This document shows, in pieces, positions 34,351 through 46,341 of a stretch of DNA of 64,000 nt. The number at the start of each line of letters is the position of its first letter. Positions within the stretch are counted from its first letter, which is position 1. Both the position numbers and the translations under genes were made by a program. The stretch is taken from assembly GCA_963932465.1 (NCBI GenBank), contig OZ010786.1, positions 537,233,073 through 537,297,072 on the forward strand, written 5' to 3'. The notes below the pieces were generated by a model that saw only the letters and a program-made list of their open reading frames with translations, did no database searches and was not told the DNA's origin. The DNA comes from Maratus speciosus (taxonomy: Eukaryota; Arthropoda; Arachnida; Araneae; Salticidae).

Positions 34351-34778
34351 TATATAATTTGCATAATGTTGGTAATGTCTTTAAATCTCTGAATGCTATG
34401 CAGAATATGATATGCAAATTATGCATATGTTATGTCCCACACAGAATACCTATTTAAATTACATTATACTATATATATATTGTAAATCTGATTACATTGG
34501 TAAACGAGACTCATCATGCAACATCCACACAGAACTGCACAAGAAGTGCAATTTACAGTGCAATTATTTCAATGCAATTATTATAATATAAGTAATTGTA
34601 ATGAATTGTAATTGATTGTAATGAATTTACAATCACAATTTGTTAGTCATTCAATAGCCAACCCGGTTTCAAAAAATATGAAAATAATTAAATCTAGCTG
34701 TCCTAATTAATAAAGGTAGAATATTTCTAGATAGTTGTTTTGCAAGATATCAGAAAACGCTCCTATACGAGGCATCTA

Positions 34779-36208
34779 CACTATATGGCCAATGATGATT
34801 GGTCACTTTAGCTTTTATACTTTCTGTTAAATATCTAGAAAAATACTAGATGAATTATCCTGAAACTCCAGGTATGTAAATAGAATAGTATACGCCATAC
34901 ATTTTCACGAAGATTTTTCCCGAAACCCCATAGGGGGCCGTCAACAAATTGAAAAAGAATGAATATCTTTGGACAACACTGTAAAAATTAACGTAACAAG
35001 AGCGTTCAAATTCTAGAACATGATTAAGAGACTTATTGTAATAAACGGTGTTCATTTTTATGAGGATGGCATATACTACTTGAGAAATTAAGGTTTTTAT
35101 AAAAACAGTCCCAAATTTTCATATAATTTGCAGACTTCTTAATATATATAAAAAAAAAATTCTTTTCGGAAAATATCACAAATAACATTTTACACAATAC
35201 CCTGCAATCAAAATAATAAAAATAATAATAATTTGATGAAAAATGAGCAGATTTACTAAAAGATGCTTCACTGCGCATGAGCGAATGCAATAAAAATAAA
35301 ATGTGCATGATGCATTAGATAAGTGTATAGAGCAACTTTTGTGAAAGTCTGAAAAACATAGCTTGAAAAATCTGAAAATTATCGTCTATAGAATAAGCTC
35401 GAAATCCGTTGTTCCCAAAAGCTAGCAAAAAGACGAGGAGCAGTATCAAAATATTTGTTGATTAGTGCCAAGGTAGTGTGCACAATATTGCATGTACAAA
35501 CTATATTTGGATACAGCCCCTGATCTTTTTGCTTCCTTTTGGGAACTCAAAGATATATTAAAATCGAAATCCTTTTGGGATTTCGAGCTTATTCTATCGA
35601 CGACAATTTTCAGAATTTTCAAGCTATGATTTTGAGACTTTCACAAAAGGATCTCCATATACTTAGCTAATACATTATGCACATTATATTTTGATTATGT
35701 TCACACAGTGAAACATCATGTAGTAAATATTCTCATTTTTCATCCAATTATTATTATTATTTATTTCTGATTACGTAGTCATGTGTAAAATATTGTTTGT
35801 CATAGTTTCTGAAAAGATCATTTTTTTTTATATTAATAAATCTGCAAATTATAAGCAAAAAAACTTTGCACAATTTGGGACTTTTTTGTATAAAAACCTT
35901 AATTTATCTACTATCGTACCTGTTACCCTCATAAAAATGAACATAGTTTATTACAGTGAGCCTCTTAATCATGTTCTACAGTTTGAACGCTTTTGCTACG
36001 TTAGTTTTTACAGGTTTATCCAAGAGATATTCGATTCTTTCTATTTGTTGACGGTCTCGTGTGAGGTTTCGGGAAAAAATCTTCGCGGCAATATATGACC
36101 TATTATGTTTACACACCTGGAGTTTTAGGATAATTCCTCATGTATTTTTTCAGATATTTAACAAAACGTCAAAATCGCAAGTGAAAAATCATCATTGACC
36201 ATTTAGTG
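34779..36208. mobile_element. Tc1-type foldback element, 1.43 kb palindrome
   Basis: The left end cactatatggccaatgatga and the right end, inverted, cactaaatggtcaatgatga, are flanked by TA (34777-34778 and 36209-36210). Nearly the whole element consists of two inverted arms of about 700 bases meeting near 35490. Shared words include ctgaaactccaggtatgtaa with its inverted partner ttacacacctggagtttta, aacgctcttgttac-type words, caagctat and gaataagctcgaaatc. The outer end matches the common Tc1 TIR style (CACTATATGGCCAAA). No transposase is present. Arm copies of the same family occur at 36359-36873, 50793-51545 and 55627-55932. Confidence 0.9.
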
Positions 36209-37020
36209 TACAATTCCACTTCAAGCTGTGTTCCTACTGTATATTTCATGCTAATTTATTATTTCAAATTCATATTTCAAACGTGAACAAAAGTAATCAT
36301 TAATTTTGGTTTTTGTATTGACATTTACACTGATAGTGATATTGATTAAAGCTCAACGATTATATTCACACAGTGAAACATCATGTAGTAAATCTGCTCA
36401 TTTTTCATCCAATTATTTATATTATTTAATTCCGATTACGTAGTCATGTGCAAAATATTGTTTGTCATAGTTTCTGAAAGATCATTTTCTATATTAAGAA
36501 ATCTGTAAATTATAAGCAAAAAAAAATAGCAAAATTTGGGACCTTTTTTTTATATAAAAACCTTAATTTCTCTACTAGTGTACCAGTTACTCTCATAAAA
36601 ATGAACAGAGTTTATTACAATAAGCCTCTTAATCATGTTCTATAGTTTGAACGCTTTTGCTACATTAGTTTTTACAGGTTTATCCAAACGATATTCGATT
36701 CTTTCTATTTGTTACGGTCTCGTGTGAAGTTTCAGGAAAAAATATTCGCGGCAATATATGACTTATTAAGTTTACACACCTGGAGTTTTAGGATAATTCC
36801 TCAGGTATTTTTTCAGATATTTAACAAAACGTCAAAATCGCAAGTGAAAAATCATCATTGACCATTTAGTGTACAATTCCACTTCAAGCTGTGTTCCTAC
36901 TGTATATTTCATGCTAATTTATTATATCAAATTCATATTTCAAACGTGAACAAAAGTAATCATTAATTTTGTTTTTTTATTGACATTTACACTGATAGTG
37001 ATATTGATTAAAGCTCAACG
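35694..37020 (+). repeat. Tandem segmental duplication, about 662-bp unit x2
   Basis: Bases 35694-36358 and 36359-37020 are near-identical copies differing by scattered substitutions and small indels. Each runs from gatta(t)(g/a)ttcacacagtgaaa to gattaaagctcaacg. The unit includes the right arm and right TIR of the foldback element plus about 150 bases of its flank, including ttccacttcaagctgtgttc. The duplication therefore happened after the element had inserted. It is the least diverged repeat pair in the middle of the window. Confidence 0.95.
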
Positions 37021-38352
37021 CGTCTACGGCAATTTATTTTATTTTGCAATATTAATGTCTTTTTCAGTTTAGTAGATTTTAATAGATTTTTTCTTTTAAA
37101 TTATTCTTAAATTAAGACTATTCTATGTTTATAAATGTTCTTAAACAAGTTAATTGTGAAAAGAGAATCTAACAACAGTAGAGGTCTGGAATATTTGTTT
37201 TTCATTTAAAAAATAAATTATGCTTTATACATTTGTTTTGCTAATACAATAAATGTAGTTTTTCTTGGACTAATGAATTGTATATATAGTTCCAAGGATA
37301 CGAAACTTTTCATTTAACATAGATATAGATATAATAACCATACATTTAGTCATAGTGGCATTAGAAATCCTTTAAAATGACAGCAGACTGTAGCCGCTTT
37401 ACGCATAGAAGGAAAATACGGCAAAGGACTGCAATAGTTGATAAATTCTAAATAGAGTTTAAAGATGAACTAAAAGTATTATATATATTTATTTTATTTT
37501 GTAGTAGCTATTACAAACATAAATTAATGCATATATTCTGCATTTTTTATAACGTTTTGCTGATATATATATATTTTTTAAATTAAATTTGTTATGGTAT
37601 CCTGTAGGATAGAAAAAAAGTTCAGTGTTTCTGAACTCAACAAAATAACAAAACATTGGAATCTCATGAAAGTATTCCTTATTTTCTGTTATTTTAAACA
37701 TTTATTTTAAAAATATTAAGAATGCACAGAATATTTTATCATTATCTAAATTTAAGGGCAATATTGTTTTGTAACAAAATGTCTAACATAACTACAAATA
37801 ATAATGTGTAATTGATATGCAATAGTTCCTATGGTTAAACTATATTTTACACTTATTTTATACATTTAACGCCCCCTCCATAGTAGAAAAAAATAAATTC
37901 TATGTATATAAAGTACACTGTTTCAAAATGTCTACGATTTGTATCTTTTGGCGGCGGAAGTAGTAGTTTAACTTGAACATCGAATTAAATGTCAATTTCT
38001 TGTTGAAAAAATCGAAATTTTAAAGAAAATTCACATGTTTCTGTCACTGACAAACTGAAAGTCTCAAAGCGCTTAGAACAAATTTTAAAATGAGAAAAAT
38101 GGTTAGAATAAAATATTTCTATGCATGAAAGGAATAGAGTTTTCTCTATACAATTCACCAAAATAAAAGACTGTTATTTTAAATGTATTGAATATAAGAA
38201 GGGATCTTTAATATCTGATTAATTTCTGTCAAAAGTTGTTATTCATTCAATAATGTATCGTAAAAATATACCCTTGCAGAATTTAGAAATTTCTATTACT
38301 TTCTTACAGTTAGACCAAAGTTTTGTTTTGCGGATCTTATCGAGTTATAAAT
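37021..38352. other. Unassigned AT-rich DNA
   Basis: No recognisable gene or element boundary. Confidence 0.4.
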
Positions 38353-38356
38353 TTAA

Positions 38357-38867
38357 CCCTTAAATGCGCGATTTTTTTTTTCGAAAAAATTATATATGAT
38401 TCCCTGAAAAGTTTATTACACAGGAAAAATAATGAAAAAAATCAGAGATGCATTTTTCATATAATACGCCAATCTTTTCTTCTATTGCACATCTGCAATA
38501 CCAGTAAAAACTACTGTCGTGTGGCTGTTTTACGCTATAATATTACAAATTAGTAAGTATTTTAATAAGTATGTCTCCAGATATCTTTATTTATATAATT
38601 ATTTATTTTTTAAACCTTAACTTTTAAACCTTTAATCACCATGATAGAATACGTTCTAGAAATTACGTAGTACAGAGAATCTAACTTTACACCAGAAAGA
38701 TTCAATCGTTAATTTCGCTTTAAATAAATAAAGAATGTATGTTATTAATTAAAGGAAATATTGCTATTTTCATTTTCTGGTGCGAATTAGGTATATATGA
38801 ATTAAAAAAAATCTATTAAATTGAAAACACTGTTCTTTGCATATATACAAAGCTGTGCACTAAAAGG
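38357..38867. mobile_element. piggyBac-type MITE (TTAA-flanked), diverged
   Basis: The left end cccttaaatgcgcg follows TTAA (38353-38356). The right end, read inverted, ccttttagtgcaca, precedes TTAA (38868-38871). The ends match at about 10 of 14 positions. The length is 511 bp, with an AT-rich interior and no transposase. Confidence 0.55.
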
Positions 38868-38871
38868 TTAA

Positions 38872-39849
38872 AATCGTATGAAATATCAATGACAATAGGC
38901 ATTTAATATTTAAACATTCTGATATTTCTGTACAATAATATTTTCTATACTCATAATGAAAAAAAAATAATTAAGTACGTTATAGGAATAGAAGAATGTG
39001 TTAAACGCGGAATATAAATTTTCAAAAATATCGTTCATTTATTTTTTTTATTTTTCTTGATAAAAACATTTCTTATCTTAAAAATTTGTATATACAAAAA
39101 TTGTATCAAGTTTCTATAGTTTCTGTCTTTGAAAGTTTCATATCTCAGGGAGATTGAATTGAAAAATAAATGATAAAAATATGAAAATAACATTTTTAAG
39201 TATCAATTGAAAAATGGTTCCCTACATAGCTTGAAATTTATCATCTGTAAGAAAGTTTTGTAAAATTCCGATTAATAAATAACCCATTCAAATTAATGAT
39301 TCATTTAGATGTTTTCAAAATAAGCATCCAAAGATAACTTTGTTATTGCTAAAAAGCATAATTGCTGTCGTACCACAATATTCAATAGGGTTCCTACACT
39401 TTCAGCCAAAATAGCAATATTTTTATGTAAAATAACCCGACTTACATAACTGAACGATTGCAATAGGCGAGTTTTTCTAAGAAAATACTGGTGTTTATCT
39501 GACCTAAAGTCATTGAAATTCGCTGAACCGTAGGAACTGGGTTCAAATATTTCATCTCAATAAACTTGCAATAATGTGTCCTTCATCGTAAAAAACACAC
39601 ATTTACACTTCAATGTTTTTTTTTTTCCAGATTTATCATTAATAGTCACATTGAAGAAATATTTAGGAAGAATCGGATTATTTAAATGATTAATTATATA
39701 ATGTTTTAAAAAATATTTAAACAAAAGAAATTTGAAAAAGTTTAATACGGGAGTATATTTCAAAAATCAAGTGTATTAGTAGAAAATATCAAACAATCTT
39801 TATTTTGGAAGTAACTTATCAATCTCATTTAAGAATTATGGGTTCTTTT

Positions 39850-39854
<5 letters not shown>
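38872..39854. other. Unassigned AT-rich DNA
   Basis: No recognisable feature. Confidence 0.4.

Positions 39855-39880
<26 letters not shown>
39855..39880. repeat. poly(A) run
   Basis: About 26 consecutive A directly abut the left end of the foldback MITE at 39882. Confidence 0.9.
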
Positions 39881-39881
39881 T

Positions 39882-40113
39882 GTCTACCGGAAAGTTCTGA
39901 CCGATAATGTTATTTCACGCCTACTTTTTTGAAAATTAAGATTTCATCAATGCACCACTTTTTTTAAATGTTAAAATTTCCATTGTTTTCACCTTAATGT
40001 GAGACGTGAAAACAATGGGAATTTTACTGTTTCAAAAAGTAGTGCCAATGCAAATATCTGAATTTAAAAAGTAGGCGTGAAATAACGACATTGGACAAAA
40101 CTTTCCGGTAGAC
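39882..40113. mobile_element. 232-bp foldback MITE
   Basis: The ends gtctaccggaaagttctgac and, inverted, gtctaccggaaagttttgtc lead into arms that pair almost to the centre (gttatttcacgcctactttt on both; aaaatttccattgttttcac with its inverted partner gtgaaaacaatgggaatttt). The whole unit could form one long hairpin. No clear target duplication is visible, because the left flank is a poly(A) run. Confidence 0.85.
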
Positions 40114-40954
40114 TTAATATAAATAAATACACAATATATTTTTTTAAATTTTTAATAATGTTTTAATCTTTATGAAAGCGCAAATTTCTTTTACAACGCA
40201 ACTCTAATTTCTTAGTTTAATTGAATTTACGAGTTATTAGAGAAATTTATCAACTTAAATTATTAATTTGTAATGCAAATATATTTTGAATCACCCCAAA
40301 CGCATGATATAGTTTGAACTTTCTATTCTTAGAATTAAAATATTTACGCAATATTACAAAAGAGTTGGTTTTACTCTCGTGGTGCTAATTAAAGGCTTTC
40401 GGAAATATTGAAATTTGATCCATTCGTTAAATTTTTCGCCGGCGTAGTAGAGAATATTTAATGTTCATTAAGTAGTTCCGGGTATTTATTTTGGACGTGG
40501 ACAAAATATGCAGTAGGAAGATACATCAGTTGATTAAACTTAAAGAAACAATCAGAAGTTATTAGTATTAATATAAAAACTACTAAAATATATATTTAAT
40601 ATAATGGCAAAATGTAATGTACCTAACAAATATCATTAAAAATATAATTAAAAATACGTATTTATTTTTCGTAATAATATATTCAAATAGATGCGTTTAA
40701 AATATAAAATTTGCAAAACAAATCTTCTTGAGTTGCTTGAGTTAAAATTACCGTATTAAATTTTAACAGAAGTCTGCTTTACATAAAATATTTAGCATAC
40801 TTTAAATCATATATATATATTGGAATTTTATTTTGTTTGATCGTACCATTACATTTAGAGGCACGTAAAATACTTTGAAATGTCATTTTTTGAAGCGTGA
40901 AACGAAAATATAACATCTGGTCGTATGTGCAAAATATTTTTCGTTTCCTTTATA
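40114..40954. other. Unassigned AT-rich DNA
   Basis: No recognisable feature. Confidence 0.4.
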
Positions 40955-41077
40955 CACTGTAAAAAAAAAATAATAATAGGACCAGATTTCCGAGCTGGGT
41001 CGGAAAATTTTCCAGTACGATAAGGGCAACTATTTTTCCGATTCCTATAGGAATACTGTTCGGATTTCTTTACAGTG
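40955..41077. mobile_element. 123-bp TA-flanked MITE
   Basis: The ends cactgtaaa and, inverted, cactgtaaag are flanked by TA at 40953-40954 and 41078-41079. The interior holds weaker inverted words (tccgagctgggtcgga; attcctataggaat). The right-hand TA is also the left target base pair of the adjoining Tc1 element. Confidence 0.7.
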
Positions 41078-41079
41078 TA

Positions 41080-42627
41080 CACTGCTCAAAATAATTAGGG
41101 GATCGCATGGTTTTAACGAAATTACGCAAATATTTACACCGTTAAGTAGCGTAAAATAAAACATCCATATTTTAAAGTGTTGTAGAAAACAGATAAAGAA
41201 AACTTAACATGTAAATTAAAGTTTATGACGTCAAAAACTAGAAAAAAGGGATAAGAGCAGAAATCGGGATTTTGCAGAAACGTCTGCTTCACTGCCTCAA
41301 TTGTAAAATTCAATTGTTCAGCTTGTGTTTTGAGAAAAAGTGGCTTGAAAATGTCACAACAACATGATTTACCACAATCCATGACTTGGCGTTTTATCGG
41401 GACAGTTGAATTGGGGGAAACACAACGAATTGTAGTGGACGCTGCTAGATTCGCAGGAAGTGTCCATAAAAGCCTGTGGAATCGATTCCAAGACACATGG
41501 AATGGTAGTCATCGACAAGTGCAGGGTCGAAAATGTGCTAACACACAAACTGTTGCCGATATATCCTGTTAACAGCTCGTCGAGACGGAACGGACAATGC
41601 TACTCAGCTGCGAACACAGTTGTTCTTGGGCACAGGACGAAGGGTGTCCAGCCAAAGAGCCCGAAATAGGCTTCATCAGGGTGGTCTCTATGCACGTAAG
41701 CCAATGGTCTGTATTCCGTTGACCTCAAGCCACTGTGTGGCCCAAAGAAGGTGGGGAACTGAACATCGAGTTTGGAGGCAACGTTGTTGGAGTCAAGTTC
41801 TGTTTACAGACGAGTTCCGATTTAGTCTGGATGTGACATTTGATGTGTTTTGGCATGGAGAGAAAGATGCACTCAAAATAATCCCACATTCGATCGTGAA
41901 AGATCCCATTACAGACGAGGGTGATGCTATTGGCTGGAATCAGCATAGGTGGACGTACGGGCCTGCATATCATTCGGAATGACACTTTGACGATCCGAAG
42001 TTATACAGACGAGATACTGAGACCTCATGTCGTATTTTATGTTGCAGAAATTAGTGATTTTTCTTTTTCCATGCATGATAATGCCAAATTTCATACAGTT
42101 TGTCTTGTAGAAAACATGCTTGAAGCTAAAACAGTAGAGCGTATGGAATGACCAGCATGCTTACCTGACCTAAATCCGATCGAGCATGTTTAGAACATAC
42201 TCAGACGACGCATTGCTGCGAGACCGAGGCCTCCTTTTACTGTCCGGGACTTGGAGATTGCAGTTCTTGAGCAGTGGAACAGTATTCCCCAAAATCATAC
42301 CGATAATCTCATCGCATCCATGTAAAACAGATGTGAAGCAGTATTAGGTATTGGAGGAGACCACACGCCATATTAAAAATCTTGCATCATTTCTAAACAA
42401 TACTTTTTTATCATTTACATGAAAACAAATTTTTGCCCTGAACCATCTTTTCATGTTCTTCTTATTTTTTCAAAGAACAAAAGCTCCCTTACAATGCATT
42501 TATTTTGCATCTTTTTTTCTGTATTGCGCATTAATACACGTGTACTATCCATTTTATGCCCACACATGGCTGTCTTGCACTGTTCTGTTCACTTTTTTGC
42601 TTGCTCCCCTAATTTTTTTGAGCAGTG
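41080..42627 (+). mobile_element. Tc1 element, near full length but inactive
   Basis: A 1,548-bp element with ends cactgctcaaaataattagg and, inverted, cactgctcaaaaaaattagg, flanked by TA (41078-41079 and 42628-42629). The length is normal for Tc1. It contains one transposase gene on the plus strand with stops and frameshifts. It abuts the small MITE at 40955-41077 across a single TA. Confidence 0.93.
41351..42376 (+). pseudogene. Tc1 transposase, frameshifted
   Basis: The gene starts at an ATG (MSQQHDLPQSMTWRFIGTVE) and ends GGDHTPY-stop, the usual Tc1 ending. In order: an N-terminal paired-like DNA-binding region (41351-41575) up to a stop; a second frame with SSQRARNRLHQGGLYARKPM and then VLFTDEFRFSLDV, which holds the first catalytic Asp; and a third frame with LLAGISIGGRTGLHIIRNDT, then SMHDNAKFHTV, holding the second Asp, and PDLNPIEHV, holding the catalytic Glu. 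Exactly 34 residues separate the second Asp and the Glu (DD34E), counting a stop that has replaced the Trp of the usual MEWPA. Further in-frame stops occur at EHV-stop-NIL and near the end. All catalytic residues survive but the frame does not. Confidence 0.92.
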
Positions 42628-42999
42628 TAGTTCCACTATTTTTTTTTTAATGAAGGAGTGTTAAGTAAGACGACAAGATTTATTTTTACTGCAATTTCTG
42701 GTTTAAGTTTCAAACAGCGGCAGTAGATAAAACTGCTAGCAATAGTATGCAGACCGGGGCATGATTTTTTGGCTCAATCTTCTCCCGTGATTGACGCGAA
42801 GGAAGGACGTTAAATATATGAGGACTGGGTCCCTAAGAACAAAATAGCTTTGGTGGCTGAGACCCAATCCGTGTATTTAACCTCCTTCTTTCGTATCAAT
42901 ACTGGGAGAAATGATAGGCCTCGATTTAGCGCCTATTACTTGCAGCGACGATTATGGCGGCTAGTTGGAATTAAAACCAAGAGTTTCAGGAAAAGAAAT
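42628..42999. other. Unassigned sequence, moderately G+C-rich
   Basis: Between the Tc1 element and repeat E. It is less AT-rich than average but has no recognisable coding or repeat content. One frame (42850-43098) continues into repeat E and is not credible as a gene. Confidence 0.4.
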
Positions 43000-43660
43000 C
43001 TTTTTAAAGGGGTCTCAGGTTTCTTAAAGCATCAAACTTTTCGAAATTTTATTTTTTTAGATGTTAATCTCCTACGTTTTCGGAACATTTTGATATAATT
43101 GTTTCCTTGAAATTACCATTAGAAGAGAAGTTATGGCTTGTAGAATTATACCCGTTAAATAGCTGAAGCGGCGTTGCCGAAACTTTGAAATCAATTTCTC
43201 CAAATGACGTTTTTCGGCATAACGCGCAGGATATCTAACGTCAGAATATTTTTTCATGCAATTTTCTGAACGTATGTTTCATGTTTGTCTGTATAAATGG
43301 AACCTAAAATTTTATTTTTATTGTTCAAAAAAGTTTTTTTCAAGTTCTTATACTGTTGAAATTTTCAAAATTTTGTATTAGCTAAATAGAACTTTGTATT
43401 AAAAATACAAAAATGCTTTAAATACAAATTCATTCAGGTTCAAGGTAATAATTATAATCTGAAGTATATTTAGGCACAAAAATGTTCATTCTAGTTCTAA
43501 AATTTATTTTGAAATACAGCGCGTAAGTTGTTATACGAATTATCACCTCGACTAATATCTGACAGTTTGGATCCCCTGTAAATACTAATTATGCGTCTTG
43601 TATTTTTTTTAAATACGTGAAATGGAAGAACATACTTATATATTTTATGCCAATTAAAAT
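43000..43660 (-). repeat. Dispersed repeat E, copy 2
   Basis: It is the inverted counterpart of 31690-32360, aligned across its whole length by shared words such as tagctaaatagaactttgta, agctgaagcggc and tagatgttaatctcctacg. The two copies lie about 11 kb apart. Confidence 0.8.
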
Positions 43661-43699
43661 CGCGTTTTTTACCTTCTTCTATCTTCAATAGAAGTAAGT

Positions 43700-44060
43700 A
43701 TAATAATCGAAATTTTTTCGACTTCCGGTTTTCGACGAATTTGCACGTTTTATGGGTCAGAGATCACAGAAACATGTTTATACAAAATGTATGTCTGCCA
43801 GTCTGTGTGTCCGTGTGTCTGTATGTCCGTGTGTCGCCATTGTACCTTAAAAAATTGTCTGAAGTTATGCATAGAACTGAACCAATCATTTTTTAGTTTT
43901 TGGCTATGGTAAGCAGGTCCTCCATTAATTTAGAAAAAATCCGGCGGTAGGGGGTGCTGTAATAGCGATTTTCGTGCGTTTTTTGTGCAATTTTCAATAT
44001 TATACCATCGAAAAGTGTATGAAGTTATGCATAATTCTAATAATTATACTAATAAAACTA
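43700..44060 (+). repeat. Possible dispersed repeat with TG-rich core
   Basis: The tract gtgtgtccgtgtgtctgtat, followed by gtccgtgtgtc (43804-43834), follows ttcgacgaatttgcacgttt and precedes two copies of gaagttatgcata (43861 and 44020) about 160 bases apart. The internal repetition suggests a mobile or satellite-derived repeat. The family is not identified. Confidence 0.35.
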
Positions 44061-45248
44061 ATTAAAATGAAACATTGACATGAGATAGAAGAAAGTTTTG
44101 GGATTGGCACATACTACTAGTTTAATCATATAAATGTTAAGATATTAAATATTGAAAATGGACTTTTTTATTCATTTTTTCCAATTTTATGAGTCCTAAA
44201 ACCCCTTAACTTTCCTGAAAGATTTTTTTTTTTAATATCTGTCACCATTTGGAAGTTATTAAATTTTTAAACCAGTCAATCCATTTTAGTATACCCGGTA
44301 CAAATATATTTATGCATGTTTTTTAATTTTTTCAGAAAGTTTAATTTTTATTCAAGTTTAATGTATAACTTTACAAGAACCTCATCAGCGCTCTTCCGTG
44401 TAAGATTTCAATTTTGTTATTTTTCGCTAAAAGTATAGTCATAGCACATGTAGCAGCACTGTTAAATATATTCTTTGTCAATATACCAATATAGAAGATA
44501 AAAAAAAAAACACAAGAAAGATTAAAATCATTTGATCAAAAATATAACGATACCCTCAAATACTGCATCTATTCTTACACATTAGTTAAATCAGTCACGA
44601 AAAAATATATGTATTAGATAAAGGAATAAAATAAACACAAAACGAACTATGCTTACATTTTAAATGGTGTAAAAGTTTCTTTAAAATAAAATTATTTCAA
44701 ACAGTTATAATTCATGTTGTGTTTTATCTCTAAAAACAATTTTTACTTCTACATATTTTAAAAAAAAAAGTACTCATGTATTTCGTAGGACTTTGTTATT
44801 TTATCGTTATTATTACTCGCTGATCTTATAAATGAAACATGTCTAAGGAAAAAAAGATATGTTCCTTAGAAATTTGCATAATAAACTCTTGCGGTGACAA
44901 TTTTATTTGAAAAACAATTTATATTAAAAAAAAATAAATAAAACGACAAGAATAATAGTTACTTTGTTAACATTTTTCGTGTTTGTTTTAATGATTCAAT
45001 ACTCTAAAAAATTCATTAAAACTTCTTATCTTGAAAGATTTTTGTTCTTTGTAAGTTAAGACTTCAAAAGCAACAAACTTGTACCATTTACAACCACAGT
45101 TAAAGAATCATTTTGACCAATTTTCCATTATATATTATTTCTCTTACAAAATAGTATTGTTTTAAGTATTTACGTAAAACTTTAAATGTTTAATTTATTT
45201 TCAGAAGATATTTCTATTCTGTGTAGGTGTAAAACAACGTTAATTTAA
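44061..45248. other. Unassigned AT-rich DNA
   Basis: No recognisable feature. Confidence 0.4.
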
Positions 45249-45250
45249 TA

Positions 45251-46339
45251 CAGTATCCTCCCGTTTAACCGGCCTAAGCGTGACCGAGAGTTAGCCGGTT
45301 AAGAGAAAAACGGTTAAAGTGGAGAAGTAAAAAAAAAAAAAAAAAAAAATAAGTATCTGCGGAGTTTAACTAATTAAACCCGTATGCGATGCATTTAGTT
45401 TTTCAATTTGTGTACTTTTAAAAAAAGTACATTATATATATATTGTTAAATGAATACTAGTTATAATTAATTGAATTGAAAAAAAAAATATCACTGATAA
45501 CAAATAAGGAAGACATTTAACACAAACTAAATTGTTGAAAATCGTGTCACACACCTTTATAAGAAGTTGAAATTGTTCTACATTATGTATATTTAAGTTA
45601 ATCAACCATAAAGAAATCAGTGACATTCTTCTGTTGAAGGCAAGATGCCCGACATTTTGCAGCATAATCTCCCCTTCTCTTTAATATCATGATTAACCGA
45701 GGTTGCTGCTAGCCGCTGCTCAATATAGCAGAGCGCCAACTATAATGCTTTTACCCCTTCCGTATGAGCAATTTTAGCAGTGTCAACTAAAACTGGATCG
45801 TCATCAGGATCACCTTCGTACTGAATAACATCAGTTACAGTCCGAATTATATCCTAGTCAAATAATGTTTCATGCTTGAGATATTTATCAGACACAAACA
45901 ATTCTTATACATCTTTTACAGTGATCTGTTCGCATCCCCCAGTTTTTTAATGTTTCTACAAAATAGTTTGCTGATAGATCAGACATTATAGAGTTCCGAG
46001 TGTGGGGAGATTGCACTTTTGACTATAAAAAACACAAAATCTCAAATCTTCCGGGGGGGAATCTCATTGTTCCTGGAGAGGATGCCACCCCCCCCACCCC
46101 CCCCCGGGTCACACGCTGAATTCAACAATTCTGGTGAATGTCAACGCATACCCATTTAGAACCGACGTTCTCGTTTCTTAATTTTGCCCGATTCCCTTCG
46201 GCATTGCACTTCAACTCGAAAGCGTAAGATGAATTCCCGAGGCTGCCATCCATCAGTTTTGCCTGATATTGGGAAAAAAATTCCGCCGGTTAAAGCGGAT
46301 GTCCTGTTAAGAGGAGGTCGGCTAAGAGGGAGGCTACTG
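45251..46339 (-). mobile_element. pogo/Tigger-type element, second family
   Basis: A 1,089-bp element with ends cagtatcctcccgtttaacc and, inverted, cagtagcctccctcttagcc, flanked by TA (45249-45250 and 46340-46341). Sub-terminal variants of the end follow (gttagccggttaagag; cggttaaagtgg; ccggttaaagcgg). These repeated gene-end words are typical of Tigger. The interior holds a transposase tail on the minus strand. An A-run (45330-45348) and a C-run (46088-46105) are present. Confidence 0.9.
45600..45915 (-). pseudogene. Tigger transposase C-terminal remnant
   Basis: The minus strand reads DIIRTVTDVIQYEGDPDDDP, then VLVDTAKIAHTEGVKAL, stop, LALCYIEQRLAATSVNHDI. This is the tail after the DDE domain in Tigger/jerky proteins: an acidic linker, the (S/T)HSEAxxALExALxYIEQ helix and the start of the basic C-terminus. 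Stops interrupt it and the catalytic domain is missing. The orientation is opposite to that of the Tigger remnant at 9.4 kb. Confidence 0.7.
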
Positions 46340-46341
46340 TA

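Noticed and set aside
35781..36098. 105-codon open frame
   Set aside because: It lies entirely within the right arm of the Tc1-type palindrome. The corresponding frames in the other arm copies are broken, and the composition is low in complexity.
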